From: Streptomyces kaniharaensis
GTDB lineage: Bacteria; Actinomycetota; Actinomycetes; Streptomycetales; Streptomycetaceae
NCBI RefSeq assembly: GCF_009569385.1
Contig: NZ_WBOF01000003.1
Location: 310,001 to 374,000 of the forward strand
Reading direction: 5' to 3'
Length of the DNA: 64,000 nt
Below are positions 42,779 to 52,051 of this stretch, one piece after another. Every line of letters starts with the position of its first letter. Within the stretch, counting starts at the first letter, position 1. Under the pieces are notes generated by a model. It saw nothing but the letters and a program-made list of their open reading frames with translations, was not told the origin of the DNA and made no database searches. Both the position numbers and the translations under genes were made by a program.

Positions 42779-45726
42779 GCACCACCGACACGAGCATCGA
42801 CGAACTGGAGAAGCTGCTGGACGCCGGAGCGGTGCTGCCGGCCGGCACCGTCCTCGGCGCGGGCCGGCCAGACAGTGCCGCCGACGTGCTCACCGCCCGT
42901 GCCTACACCCACCCCGCGCTCGGCGAACGCCGGGTGGTGCGGCTGGTGCCCGGCGCGCTCGGGTCTGCCGAGGACCTCACCCTCGATTGTCTTCTCGGAC
43001 TCATCCCTGACGGCGAGCCGGCCGAGGTCGGCCAGGTCCGCCAGGAGCCGCTCGGCTTCCCCGCGTGGGCGCTGGTTCACGACCCGGCCAATGGCCATCA
43101 CGCGCTCGCCCTCGTCAAGGAGATGGAGCTGCTCGCCCGCCAGGTCACGTCCATGCCCGGCGCCGCCAAGGACGGCTTCGACGCGCTCGCCGAGCGCCTC
43201 GGCCGCACCGTGCCACACTTCCTTCCCACCTACTGCGAGGAGGTCGGCAGGATCTTCCTGGAACAGGGCAACCGGACCTCCGCCGCACGCTTCTTCGGCA
43301 AGGCCCGCGAGGCCGAGCGCACCCACGGCCTCGCGGTGGACGAGGAGCGGCTGCGCGCCGTCTTCCTGGAGTTCGCCCTGGCCGGCGCACTCACCGTCAA
43401 GGCGCAGCGCCAGTACGTCAAGGAGCTCAGAAGTCGGCTCGACCCGCTGACCGCCTGGCAGCGCTTCCGCCGGCTCTGCGCCGAACGCTCGGCCGCCGGT
43501 CTGGCCCCCTACGCCGGCGTCGCCGAGGACGCCCGCGCGCTGATCAAGGCCGCCGGGCTGGACCGCGCCGAGCACGAACAGGCGTTGCTCGCCGAGCTGC
43601 TCGCCTCACCCGCCGTCGACCAGGCGCCCGGAACGTTCTGGAAGTCCTGGCGGGGTGCCGTCGTCGAGCTCGGCCGGCGCGACGAGAGCGTCCGCGCCCG
43701 CCTGCTGGAGCTCCTGCCCGACCCGGCCGGGGTCGACGACCAGGCCGTCCAGGATGCCTCCTGGCTCGCCCTCCTCGCCGAAAGCGGCGCCGAGGAGCTA
43801 CTGACCGGCCCGGCCGTCGAGGGCAACGAACCCGCCGCCGCCTGGCTCCGGCGTTGGTGCAACCACCTCGGCCGCGGCCGGGACGACCACCCCGCCTGCG
43901 CCGCCACCGTCGCCCTGGCCGGCCGGATGGCCGGGCGGCTGCGCGCCGACGGCGTCCCGGTCGACCTCTTCACCGGCGTGCGGCGCACCCCCACCCTGCT
44001 CGAACTGCTCGACCGTCTGCTCGCCGACGGCGCTCCGGTGGCCGACCCGCCCGAGCGCTTCTACCTGGGCGTCGACGACTGGGCCGGGCAGGCGCGGTCC
44101 GACAGTGCCACTCTGGCCGCCGTCGCCGCCGACCTCCGGTTCCGGCCCTTCATGCGCGTCGCCGCCCCCAGGGCCTGGGACGACGCCGTCCGGACGAACG
44201 CGCCCGCCCTGCCCGTCCTGCGCGAGGTCTACGCCGAGTGGGCCGACGAGCGCGCCGACGAACTCCTCGCCGCCCGCGGCCTCGCCGGTGCCGCGGAGCT
44301 GCTGCGCGAGCTGGCCCGGCACCGCACCACCATCGGCGACCTCAACCCGGCTGCCGCCGAGCGGATCGCCGGCCTCGACGTCGCCGGCCTGCTCGCCCGA
44401 ACCCTGCGCGCCGGCATCCTCGACGAACTCGGCTGGCCCGCCCTGGAGGAGGCGCTCGCCCGGCTCGGCGTCGGGGAGAGCGACGACGTCGAGCTCCACG
44501 GCTTTCCCAAGGACCTGGTCCTCGAGGACGCCTGGCCCAACGTGATCGTCGCGCGTACGGACAAGGCCTTCGTGGTCGGCCCGCAGGGCATCCTGCTGGA
44601 GCACACCATACGCATCCCCGACCGGCTGGAGCAGTGGGCGAGGACCAGGTTCCGCTTCGTCGACGGCGAGCTCCTCGTCGTCTGGTGGGGCCAGGACAAG
44701 CAGCGCGCCTACTGGTCCAGCCGGCCCGCCGAGATCTTCGAGCTCGACGGCGAGACCATCGCCTACTTCGGCTACGCCTACTACCTGGCACCCGAAGCCC
44801 CGTCCCTCGCGCTGCCCGGCGGCGGGCGCACCACCGGCGAGCGTCCGCTGCGCGCCGGCGACACGTGGATGCCCGACGAACACCGTCTGCTCGCCGACGG
44901 CACCGGCTACTGGACGCTGCGCGACCCTTTCGGCGGCACCGACTTCCACGAGTTCGACCCGGTCACCGGTGCCCTCGGCCGCATCGCCGAACCGCCCCGG
45001 ATCGCCGCGACCGCGGCCGCCGGCCGGCTGATCCCCGCTTACACCCGGTTGATGCCGCTCCAGCCCGGCCTGGAGAACACCCCGCTCGGCACCGACGGCG
45101 TCGTGCTCGGCAGCTGGGTGCGGGTCGACGACGACCGAACCGTCACCACCGGCACCGCGGACGGGCACACCATCGTCCTTCCGCTGCACGGTCGCTCCGC
45201 CGACGGTTACCCGGTCGGACGGCTGGCCCTGCCCGGCGCGGGCCGCCCGATCGTCACCGTGCTAGGCGGCGGGGAGCTCGCCCTCGCCCACCCCGACATG
45301 GCGGGCACCGCCGACCGCACCGCCCTCCTGCCCACCCTCAAGCCCGGTGGCTGGCAGGCCGCCGGCACCGCCGTCGTCCTCCCGCTCGACTACTGGCACG
45401 CCCTGACGCCGCGTGACGAGGCCGGCTCGCTCGTCCTGCGCGCCGTCACCGAGGATCAGGCCGCCGGCCTGATCGACGCCGCCTGGCCGGTCGGCGACAA
45501 GCCGGTGCCCGAGGACGAGCAACGCTGGATCACCGTCCAGGGCGTCCGGCGCAAGCTCGCCACCAGCAAGGACGCCCGGCGCCGGCTCCCGAACCACCCC
45601 GGCATCGCCGCCGCCCTGCCCGGCATCGGACACCCGCTGCTGCTCGACGGCGTCGCCGGGCTCGCCCGCGCCGCAGCCAACCTGCTCGAGCGGGCCGCCC
45701 GGTTCGTCCCTCAGCCTGACGCCTGA
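42775..45726 (+). CDS. Large unknown protein coupled to DUF4132-like gene
   Basis: A 983-aa protein with no signal peptide or membrane segment that I cannot assign. The N-terminal half is alpha-helical, with a possible repeat-like solenoid (FLEQGNRTSAARFFGKAREA, QRQYVKELRSRLDPLTAWQRF). From about residue 600 the sequence switches to short beta-strands with many aromatic residues and Gly/Asp turns (RTDKAFVVGPQGILLEHTIR, WWGQDKQRAYWSSRPAEIFE, YFGYAYY, RDPFGGTDFHEFDPVTGALG), suggesting a beta-propeller. It is translationally coupled to the DUF4132-like protein and they are likely partners. Similar pairs occur near MoxR-type ATPases in other actinomycetes, from memory. Confidence 0.75.
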   Translation: MSTTDTSIDELEKLLDAGAVLPAGTVLGAGRPDSAADVLTARAYTHPALGERRVVRLVPGALGSAEDLTLDCLLGLIPDGEPAEVGQVRQEPLGFPAWALVHDPANGHHALALVKEMELLARQVTSMPGAAKDGFDALAERLGRTVPHFLPTYCEEVGRIFLEQGNRTSAARFFGKAREAERTHGLAVDEERLRAVFLEFALAGALTVKAQRQYVKELRSRLDPLTAWQRFRRLCAERSAAGLAPYAGVAEDARALIKAAGLDRAEHEQALLAELLASPAVDQAPGTFWKSWRGAVVELGRRDESVRARLLELLPDPAGVDDQAVQDASWLALLAESGAEELLTGPAVEGNEPAAAWLRRWCNHLGRGRDDHPACAATVALAGRMAGRLRADGVPVDLFTGVRRTPTLLELLDRLLADGAPVADPPERFYLGVDDWAGQARSDSATLAAVAADLRFRPFMRVAAPRAWDDAVRTNAPALPVLREVYAEWADERADELLAARGLAGAAELLRELARHRTTIGDLNPAAAERIAGLDVAGLLARTLRAGILDELGWPALEEALARLGVGESDDVELHGFPKDLVLEDAWPNVIVARTDKAFVVGPQGILLEHTIRIPDRLEQWARTRFRFVDGELLVVWWGQDKQRAYWSSRPAEIFELDGETIAYFGYAYYLAPEAPSLALPGGGRTTGERPLRAGDTWMPDEHRLLADGTGYWTLRDPFGGTDFHEFDPVTGALGRIAEPPRIAATAAAGRLIPAYTRLMPLQPGLENTPLGTDGVVLGSWVRVDDDRTVTTGTADGHTIVLPLHGRSADGYPVGRLALPGAGRPIVTVLGGGELALAHPDMAGTADRTALLPTLKPGGWQAAGTAVVLPLDYWHALTPRDEAGSLVLRAVTEDQAAGLIDAAWPVGDKPVPEDEQRWITVQGVRRKLATSKDARRRLPNHPGIAAALPGIGHPLLLDGVAGLARAAANLLERAARFVPQPDA

Positions 45727-46028
45727 GGGCCGTCCCAAGGCTGACACCGCCCGGCCAGTTCCGCACACTCACCCGAGCACTCCTCGTCCTCGGATGCGAC
45801 GGACCTGGCCGGGCACCATGCATGGTTGCGGCTACGGCCACGACGGGCACCGAGCCACTCGCGGCCAGGTGCCCGAAACCGTTGCCCCCGGGGATCGTTG
45901 TCCCGGTGGGGTCCTGTGGTGGGTTGCGCCACGACGGACTCCTCCACCATGGCCGTGGTCCACGGCAGCGGCCGACTGATGCACGAACGGTCCTGGTAAC
46001 CGGATATCGACAGGAGAACACCGACCAT
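45727..46028. other. Intergenic stretch, no gene recognised
   Basis: About 300 bp between the large unknown gene and the secreted protein gene. I see no coding sequence or strong hairpin. The end holds an AGGAG twelve bases before the next start. Confidence 0.5.
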
Positions 46029-46580
46029 ATGAAGATCGCCGTCCTCGGCGCCGTGCTGGCCATCCCACCGCTGCTCGTCGCCGCCGCAGCCCCCGCCGAC
46101 TCCGCCCACACCCGCTCTGCCCGGCCGACGATCGACGCCACCTGTGTCCAGACCGCGCACGGCACCTTCGCCACCGCAGTCGATCCGGGAGCCACCAACA
46201 CGTCTCAGCCCGACACGCTCCGCATGACCGGGAAGGTGGAGTGCGTGGACTCCGCCAACGCACGCCTGGCCTCCGGAACTTTCGAGCGCACGGTCACCAT
46301 GCCCGGCGTTGAATGCACCGGCGAGGAGCACCGCGACACTTCGACCACCACCGTCCACTGGTCCGACGGTGCAGTCTCCACGCTCGACTTCGACAGGACC
46401 GAAGTCGTCAAGGCGAGCGGAACCGCCTCGCTGGTCATCACCGGCAGCGTCACCGCCGACAGCGCACGCTTCGCCAGGGACACGATCAAGGCAGTCGGCA
46501 TCAGCTCCGGCTCGGGCTGTGGCACCCGGGCCGGCGAGACCGCCGTCGACTCGACGCTCGTCCTCCACCTCACCCACTGA
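46029..46580 (+). CDS. Secreted protein of unknown function
   Basis: A 183-aa protein with a Sec-type signal peptide (MKIAVLGAVLAIPPLLVAAA, cleavage near ADSA). The mature part is Thr/Ser-rich with predicted beta-strands and four to five cysteines (ATCVQT, VECVDS, GVECTG, SGCGTR) that could form two disulfides. It resembles generic extracellular proteins of streptomycetes; no enzymatic motif is visible. ATG 46029 has AGGAG twelve bases upstream. The EF-hand gene follows by 48 bp on the same strand and may be co-transcribed. Confidence 0.75.
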   Translation: MKIAVLGAVLAIPPLLVAAAAPADSAHTRSARPTIDATCVQTAHGTFATAVDPGATNTSQPDTLRMTGKVECVDSANARLASGTFERTVTMPGVECTGEEHRDTSTTTVHWSDGAVSTLDFDRTEVVKASGTASLVITGSVTADSARFARDTIKAVGISSGSGCGTRAGETAVDSTLVLHLTH

Positions 46581-46628
46581 GCAGAGCTACCGATCCGCGC
46601 GCAGCCCGCGCGTGAAGGAAGGCCCGAC

Positions 46629-47162
46629 ATGTCTCTCGCCAAGGCCAGGCAGCAGGCAGCCCCGCTGGATCGCACGACCCCGAAGGCCCGTATCTACGCG
46701 ATGCTGGACACCGACGGAGACGGAGTCGCCTCCAGGCACGACTACTTCGTCCGGATCGAACGGGCGCAGCAGGCGACCGGCCGCACGGACGACGATCCGA
46801 TGGTCGTTGCCGCCCGCACCACCGGTGAGCGGGCCTGGGCCGCGATGGACTCCAACAACGACGGCGTGATGACCTTCGACGAGTACGCGAGCTGGGTGGA
46901 TGCGGAGAAGTTCGACACCATCTGCAAGTTCGCACTCGGCGCACTGTTCGACCTCGCCGACGCTGACCAGGACGGCAGCCTGCACCGGTCGGAGTTCACG
47001 ATGCTGCGCCAGGCACTGGGCAATCGGGCGGACAACGCCGACGCGGCGTTCGAGGCGTTGGACGCCGACGGCGATGGTCGTGTCAGCCGCGACGAGTACC
47101 TGGCCTCGATCCGCGCATACGTCACCGGCGACGACTCCCCCATGGGTGAAGCCTTGTACTGA
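46629..47162 (+). CDS. Four-EF-hand calcium-binding protein
   Basis: A 177-aa calerythrin/calmodulin-like protein with four EF-hand loops: residues 27-38 (DTDGDGVASRHD), 74-85 (DSNNDGVMTFDE), 111-122 (DADQDGSLHRSE) and 145-156 (DADGDGRVSRDE). Loop 1 has Asp instead of Glu at position 12, which may weaken Ca2+ binding or favour Mg2+. Similar cytoplasmic proteins (Cab family) buffer or sense calcium in streptomycetes and affect development. ATG 46629 has AAGGAAGG six bases upstream. Confidence 0.93.
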   Translation: MSLAKARQQAAPLDRTTPKARIYAMLDTDGDGVASRHDYFVRIERAQQATGRTDDDPMVVAARTTGERAWAAMDSNNDGVMTFDEYASWVDAEKFDTICKFALGALFDLADADQDGSLHRSEFTMLRQALGNRADNADAAFEALDADGDGRVSRDEYLASIRAYVTGDDSPMGEALY

Positions 47163-47211
47163 CCGATGAGTTCTTCTCGGCCCTATGGGCAGGCGTCAGT
47201 CTCCGGGGAGG

Positions 47212-49365
47212 CTACGCCGGGGGCAGGGCGTACACCGTGGCGCCGTGTTGGGCGATCAGCCGTTCTCCGTCGGTGGTCAGCTGCCAGTCGTGCGACGAGT
47301 CCGAGCCGGTGCGGAAGTTCCAGCGGATCCGGCCCGTGCCGGTGTCGATCGCGTACAGCCCGGTCGTGCCGCCGGTCGGCACGACGAGCGTGCGGGCGAC
47401 CACCTGGGCCGGCACCAGGGCGACCGTGCCCTCCGGGAGCCCGCAACTCCACAGCTTCTCACCACTGTTCGCCCGGAACGCGTGGACCTCGGTGTCGGCC
47501 ACGGTCGCGTAGACCACCCCGTCGGCCACGGTCGGCGGGGTGTAGGCGCCCTGCCCGTCCGCCGGCGGCTCGACGGACCAGAGCCGCTTGCCGTCGGCGA
47601 GCTGAAGGGCCTGCAGCCCGCGCTGCCGGTACGCGCAGTAGACCCTCTCCCCGTCGCAGAACATCGGGTAGCCGAGCGAGGCCCCGGTGCTCACCGACCA
47701 CACCTCGCGGCCGTCGGCGGTGCTGCGGCAGACCAGGTTCCCCTTGTCGTCGCCGTAGAGCACGTGGTCCGGCGCCGTCAGCGAGCTGACACCCGGGTTG
47801 GGCGCCGTCCGCCGCTCCGAGAACCAGGACACCGCCCCCGTCTCCGGGCTGAAGCCGGCCACCCCGTGAAGGTTGGCGCCGCGGTCGGCCAGCGCGTACA
47901 CGCCGTGCTCGTCGGCACCGAGCAGCTGGGTCGGTGAGGTCGCGGTGGCCGTGTACCTCCAGCGCTGTGCCCCCGACTTCAGGTCGTAGCCGGCCAGGTC
48001 TCCGGCGAAGGCGAAGAACACCGTCCCGTGGGCCGCGGCCAGTTGGTACGTGCTCGCGTCCCGTACCCACCACCGTTCCTTGCCGGTGGCGCCGTCCAGC
48101 GCGAACACCGAGTCGCCGCCGAGCAGCACGGTGCCACCGGTCACCAGCGGACGGGCGTTCAGCGCACCGATCGCGTCGTACGTCCAGATCGGCTTCGGCG
48201 CACCGTCCGGCCCCGGACTCTGCGACGGCGGCCGGGAGACCGCTCCCTCGGGAGAAGCCGCGCCGGAAGCGGCGGGACCGGACGAGGAAGGGCCGGACGC
48301 GGCGGAACCGGTCCCCCCGCCCAGCCGCCAGGCGGCCGCCCCTCCAGCCGCGACGGCCGCCAGCGCGGCCGCCCCGCCCAGCAGCACGGCCCGGCGGGAC
48401 CGGCCGCCCCACTGTGCTCCTTCGGTGGCCACGCCGGCCGCCGGAACGTCCACGGCCGCTGGCCGGTGACCGCGCACCGGGGTCTCCAGTTCGAGCACGG
48501 CGGCCGCATGCGCGGCGATCGCGGTGGCGACGGGCGCGGGCAGCCAGTCGACCGCCGCCCCGGCCGACAAGCGCTCCCGCAACTCCACGGTGGTGGGCCG
48601 CTGCTCCGGGTCCTTGAGCAGACAGTGCTCGACGATCGACCGCAGACCGTCCGGCACACCGGCCAGGTCGGGCCGCGCGTGGACCACCTTGTACAGCTGC
48701 ACGGCCGGACCGGAGTCGGTGTCGAACGGGCCCCGGCCGGTCGCGGCGAACACCAGCACCGAGCCCAGCGAGAACACGTCCGACGCCGGGCCCACCACCT
48801 GGCCGTTGGCCTGCTCGGGCGACATGAAGCCGGGCGTGCCGACCACGACCCCGGTGCGGGTCAGGCGATCGCCGTCGACCGCGCGCGCGATGCCGAAGTC
48901 GACCACCCGCGGCCCGTCGCCGGCCAGCAGTACGTTGGAGGGCTTGAGGTCGCGGTGGACCAGCCCGGCCCGGTGGACGGCGACCAGCGCGCGGGCCAGT
49001 GCGGCTCCCAGCGTGCGGACCGACGCCTCGGGCAGCGGGCCGTGCCGCCGGACGGCTTCGCTGAGCGAGGGCCCCAGCACGTAGGCCGTGGCCAGCCACG
49101 GCTGCGCGGCGTCCGGATCCGCATCGACGACCGCCGCCGTGTGGGCACCGTCCACCCGCCGCGCGGCCTCGACCTCCCCCGCGAAGCGGGCGCGGAACTC
49201 CGCGTCGTCCGCCAGCTCCGAACGGACCAGCTTGACCGCGACCGTCCGACCGCCCGCCGACCGCGCGAGGAACACCCGGCCCATCCCGCCCGCGCCCAGC
49301 ACGCCGAGCAACCGGTAGGGGCCCACCTCGGCCGGGTCTCCCGCGGCCAGCGGCTGTATCGGCAT
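47212..49365 (-). CDS. Ser/Thr protein kinase with PQQ-type beta-propeller sensor
   Basis: A 717-aa Hanks-type membrane kinase. Kinase domain at about residues 16-270: glycine loop GAGGMGRVF, K45, H137-R-D139 in HRDLKPSN, D156-FG, GTPGFMSPEQ. A transmembrane helix lies near 326-347, then a Ser/Pro linker. Residues about 390-717 are an extracytoplasmic PQQ/Ala-Trp-type beta-propeller with repeated strands such as VFALDGATGKERWWVRD, TADGREVWSVSTGA, LADGKRLWSVEPP, NSGEKLWSCGLPEG and IDTGTGRIRWNFRTG. Ligand unknown. ATG 49365 is ten bases after GAGGAG. It is convergent with the EF-hand gene. Confidence 0.93.
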   Translation of the reverse strand: MPIQPLAAGDPAEVGPYRLLGVLGAGGMGRVFLARSAGGRTVAVKLVRSELADDAEFRARFAGEVEAARRVDGAHTAAVVDADPDAAQPWLATAYVLGPSLSEAVRRHGPLPEASVRTLGAALARALVAVHRAGLVHRDLKPSNVLLAGDGPRVVDFGIARAVDGDRLTRTGVVVGTPGFMSPEQANGQVVGPASDVFSLGSVLVFAATGRGPFDTDSGPAVQLYKVVHARPDLAGVPDGLRSIVEHCLLKDPEQRPTTVELRERLSAGAAVDWLPAPVATAIAAHAAAVLELETPVRGHRPAAVDVPAAGVATEGAQWGGRSRRAVLLGGAAALAAVAAGGAAAWRLGGGTGSAASGPSSSGPAASGAASPEGAVSRPPSQSPGPDGAPKPIWTYDAIGALNARPLVTGGTVLLGGDSVFALDGATGKERWWVRDASTYQLAAAHGTVFFAFAGDLAGYDLKSGAQRWRYTATATSPTQLLGADEHGVYALADRGANLHGVAGFSPETGAVSWFSERRTAPNPGVSSLTAPDHVLYGDDKGNLVCRSTADGREVWSVSTGASLGYPMFCDGERVYCAYRQRGLQALQLADGKRLWSVEPPADGQGAYTPPTVADGVVYATVADTEVHAFRANSGEKLWSCGLPEGTVALVPAQVVARTLVVPTGGTTGLYAIDTGTGRIRWNFRTGSDSSHDWQLTTDGERLIAQHGATVYALPPA

Positions 49366-49506
49366 GGTGGTTCGGCTCCTCGGTGCTGGTCTGTCGTCGG
49401 CAGGTCGGCCCGCCGCAGGCGAGGAGTTTAGAAGACGGATGACGATGCTGGGTCCCGGCCCCGGTCGGATGAACGGTGGGCCCGAACCATCTCGCGGCAA
49501 CAGGAA

Positions 49507-49770
49507 ATGGGCCTCAGCCGCCAGTTCCGGCTCGCGTACGACGAGTCGCCGTACGCGTATCTGATGACCCGGCGCATCGAACGGGCGACGGCGCTGCTGT
49601 GCAGCGGCGACCTGAGCGACGGAACTGGTCGGCATGTCGCCCGGCGTCTACCACTCCCGCGCCACGGGCGGCGCTGCGGCGGGGATGCCGCCGTGTCCGG
49701 CGAGGCAGGTGGCCGGACCGGCAGAACTCAAGAAACGCCGGCCGTCGAGCCGCAACCGGCGTGACGGCCA
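49507..49770 (+). pseudogene. AraC-type HTH regulator remnant
   Basis: Two pieces of a small AraC-like regulator in different frames. The first reads MGLSRQFRLAYDESPYAYLM followed by TRRIERATALL, the first HTH of the AraC domain. After GDLS the expected second HTH (about 20-27 residues) is missing, and a second frame resumes with ELVGMSPGVYHSR, PARQVAGPAELKKR, the typical C-terminus. The N-terminal end is also absent. An internal deletion inactivated the gene; two convergent-free flanks on each side show no selection for its function. Confidence 0.7.
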
Positions 49771-50018
49771 TGACGTCGGGGCGCTGACGTCCTGTCCCTA
49801 CCGGTGGAGGCCAAAGTGCGGCGCTGGGCGCCGCAGCGTCAGGACGGCTCCGCGCGGCCGAATGGTTGGGACGCTGTGCGAATCACCCGAATCGTGACCT
49901 CGCGGATCGACGAGCGCGGAACCCGTTGTTCACGGGCCGCGTCCCTGCCGGCAGCCGGCGTGCCGTAAGGTGCGACGCCGCGAAGCCGAGTAGGCACTGA
50001 CGTGGAGAGCGCAAGGCG

Positions 50019-51911
50019 ATGGACGACCGGACGCAGCAGGACGAGGGCGAGAGACCGACCAGGGGCAGCACGGCGCCCGACGCCGTGGGCGATGCCCCGT
50101 TGGCCGAGGACGAACGTCGCTGGGAGCTCCCGGACTACGTCCACGAGCGGGAGCTGGGTGCCGGGGCGAGCGGCAGGGTCGTGCTCGCCCGCCACCGGGA
50201 GAGCGGCACCCCGGTGGCCCTCAAGTACCTCCACGGCTCCGTCGGCACACCCGCGCTGCGCGCGGAGGCCCGGGTCCTCGCCAGCATCGACTCCCCCCAC
50301 GTCACCCGGCTCTACGAGTACGTGGAGGGGGAACAGGGCTCGGCCATCGTGATGGAGCTGGTGGACGGGATCGCACTGCGCGACCTGCTCCGCGCCGAGG
50401 GTGCCACCACCGCGGAGGCCGCCCTCGTGGTGCTGAAGGGCTCGCTGCTGGGTCTGGCCGCCGCCCACGAGGCCGGCGTGGTGCACCGCGACTACAAGCC
50501 CGCCAACGTGCTGGTCGACACCGCCGGCGTGTCGAAGCTGGTCGACTTCGGCATCGCGGTGCCGAACGGCGCCGACCGCGACGTCTCCGGCACCCCCGCC
50601 TACATGCCGCCCGAGCAGTGGGCCGGCCGGCCCGCGTCTCCGGCGGGCGACGTCTACGCCGCCACCGTCACCTTCTTCGAGTGCCTCACCGGAGCCCGTC
50701 CCTACGAGGGCACCACGATCGCCGAACTCGCCGTCCAGCACACCGAGGCCCCGATCCCGGCCGAGTTGGCCCCCGACCCGGTCCGGCCGCTGATTCTCGC
50801 CGGCCTGGCCAAGGACCCGCAGTCCCGGCCCGACAGCGCGGCCGCGTTCGTCGAGGAGCTGGAGGCGGTCGCGGTCGCCGCCTACGGGCCGCAGTGGGAG
50901 GAGAAGGGCCGCCTCGATCTGGCGGCCCTGGTCGCCCTGCTCGCGCTGTTGCCCGGCGCCGGGGGCGCGGCCGCCGGTGGCACCTCGCTGGCCCACACCG
51001 CTCTGGGCAGCGGCGAAGGCCTCTTCGCTGCGCACGTCACAGCGGCCGTGGGCGCCGACACCGTCGCGGCCACCGTGCAGCGGGACCTGACCCGCCGTGG
51101 TCTGCGCCTCGGGACGCGTGGCAAGGCGCTCACCGGCGTCGCGGCCGGCGTCCTCACCCTGGCCACACTGGCCGGTGCGGCGATGGCAGGGGCCGCCGAC
51201 GGCGGTGCCCGGACGGCCGCCGGTGGCGCCTCCCCGGAGGCGACCACCAGCCTTGGCGCACCTGACCCGACGGGTGGCCCCTCCCCGGTGTCGAGCGGTG
51301 CCGGCACCCCGAGCCCGGCACCCTCCGCCTCGACGAGCCCGACGGCCACTCCGTCGGCGACCCCGGGCACTCCGAGCGGCGGTCCCACGGCCACGCCGAC
51401 CGGCCAGACGCCCACCGTGCCGGGGTCGCCGCCCCGCACCGGCACCCCCACCGGCCAGCCGCCCGCACCGCCCGGCCCCGCCGGGCCGGCGTCGGTGCCG
51501 CCCGCCGGCCCCGTCCCCACCACGCCCGGCCCGACCTCCGTCACCACTACTCCCCCGCCGAGCCCGACCGTTGCTCCCGCCACCATCGCGGTCAGCTCGG
51601 TGAACCTGGACTCGCTGGTCTGCGGCGGCCGCTGGAGCCTGACCGCCACCGTCACGGTGGTCGCCCAGGGCAACGCCACCGGGACGCTGACGCTGAGCTG
51701 GTACCACAGCTCGGGCGGCCGCGCGATCACCGTCGCGACCGACACGGTGGTCGTCCAGAACGGCCGCGCCACCGTCACCCGGACCCACGACTTCGGCTCG
51801 GCCGACAACTTCCCGACCTGGGGCGTGCGCATCGGCACCACCCCGGCGGCGGCGCAGCCGGGCAGGACGTCGGCCGAGATGGCCGCCTTCCTCTGCGACC
51901 CGCCCCGCTGA
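50019..51911 (+). CDS. Ser/Thr protein kinase with extracytoplasmic domain
   Basis: A 630-aa Hanks-type kinase. Glycine loop ELGAGASGRV, K69, H156-R-D158 (HRDYKPAN, with Tyr replacing the usual Leu), D176-FG, GTPAYMPPEQW; domain about residues 40-285. A transmembrane segment lies near 368-390, then a long Thr/Ser/Pro-rich linker (about 400-520) and a C-terminal ~100-residue beta-rich domain with a Cys pair (VCGGRWSLTATVTVV, FLCDPPR). The following gene encodes a membrane protein with a related outer domain and repeated Thr motifs, a likely substrate or partner. Confidence 0.92.
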   Translation: MDDRTQQDEGERPTRGSTAPDAVGDAPLAEDERRWELPDYVHERELGAGASGRVVLARHRESGTPVALKYLHGSVGTPALRAEARVLASIDSPHVTRLYEYVEGEQGSAIVMELVDGIALRDLLRAEGATTAEAALVVLKGSLLGLAAAHEAGVVHRDYKPANVLVDTAGVSKLVDFGIAVPNGADRDVSGTPAYMPPEQWAGRPASPAGDVYAATVTFFECLTGARPYEGTTIAELAVQHTEAPIPAELAPDPVRPLILAGLAKDPQSRPDSAAAFVEELEAVAVAAYGPQWEEKGRLDLAALVALLALLPGAGGAAAGGTSLAHTALGSGEGLFAAHVTAAVGADTVAATVQRDLTRRGLRLGTRGKALTGVAAGVLTLATLAGAAMAGAADGGARTAAGGASPEATTSLGAPDPTGGPSPVSSGAGTPSPAPSASTSPTATPSATPGTPSGGPTATPTGQTPTVPGSPPRTGTPTGQPPAPPGPAGPASVPPAGPVPTTPGPTSVTTTPPPSPTVAPATIAVSSVNLDSLVCGGRWSLTATVTVVAQGNATGTLTLSWYHSSGGRAITVATDTVVVQNGRATVTRTHDFGSADNFPTWGVRIGTTPAAAQPGRTSAEMAAFLCDPPR

Positions 51912-52051
51912 TCCCCGGACCGCTCGGCCCCGGTCGCCTCCGTGACCGGGGACCCGAGGCGTCCCGCACCTTTCCGTGACCTGCTTGCTGCGCCGGTCCG
52001 TCATCCGCCGGCTCGTCAACGATCCGTCTCCGCCCCTGTTTTGGAGAAGTC

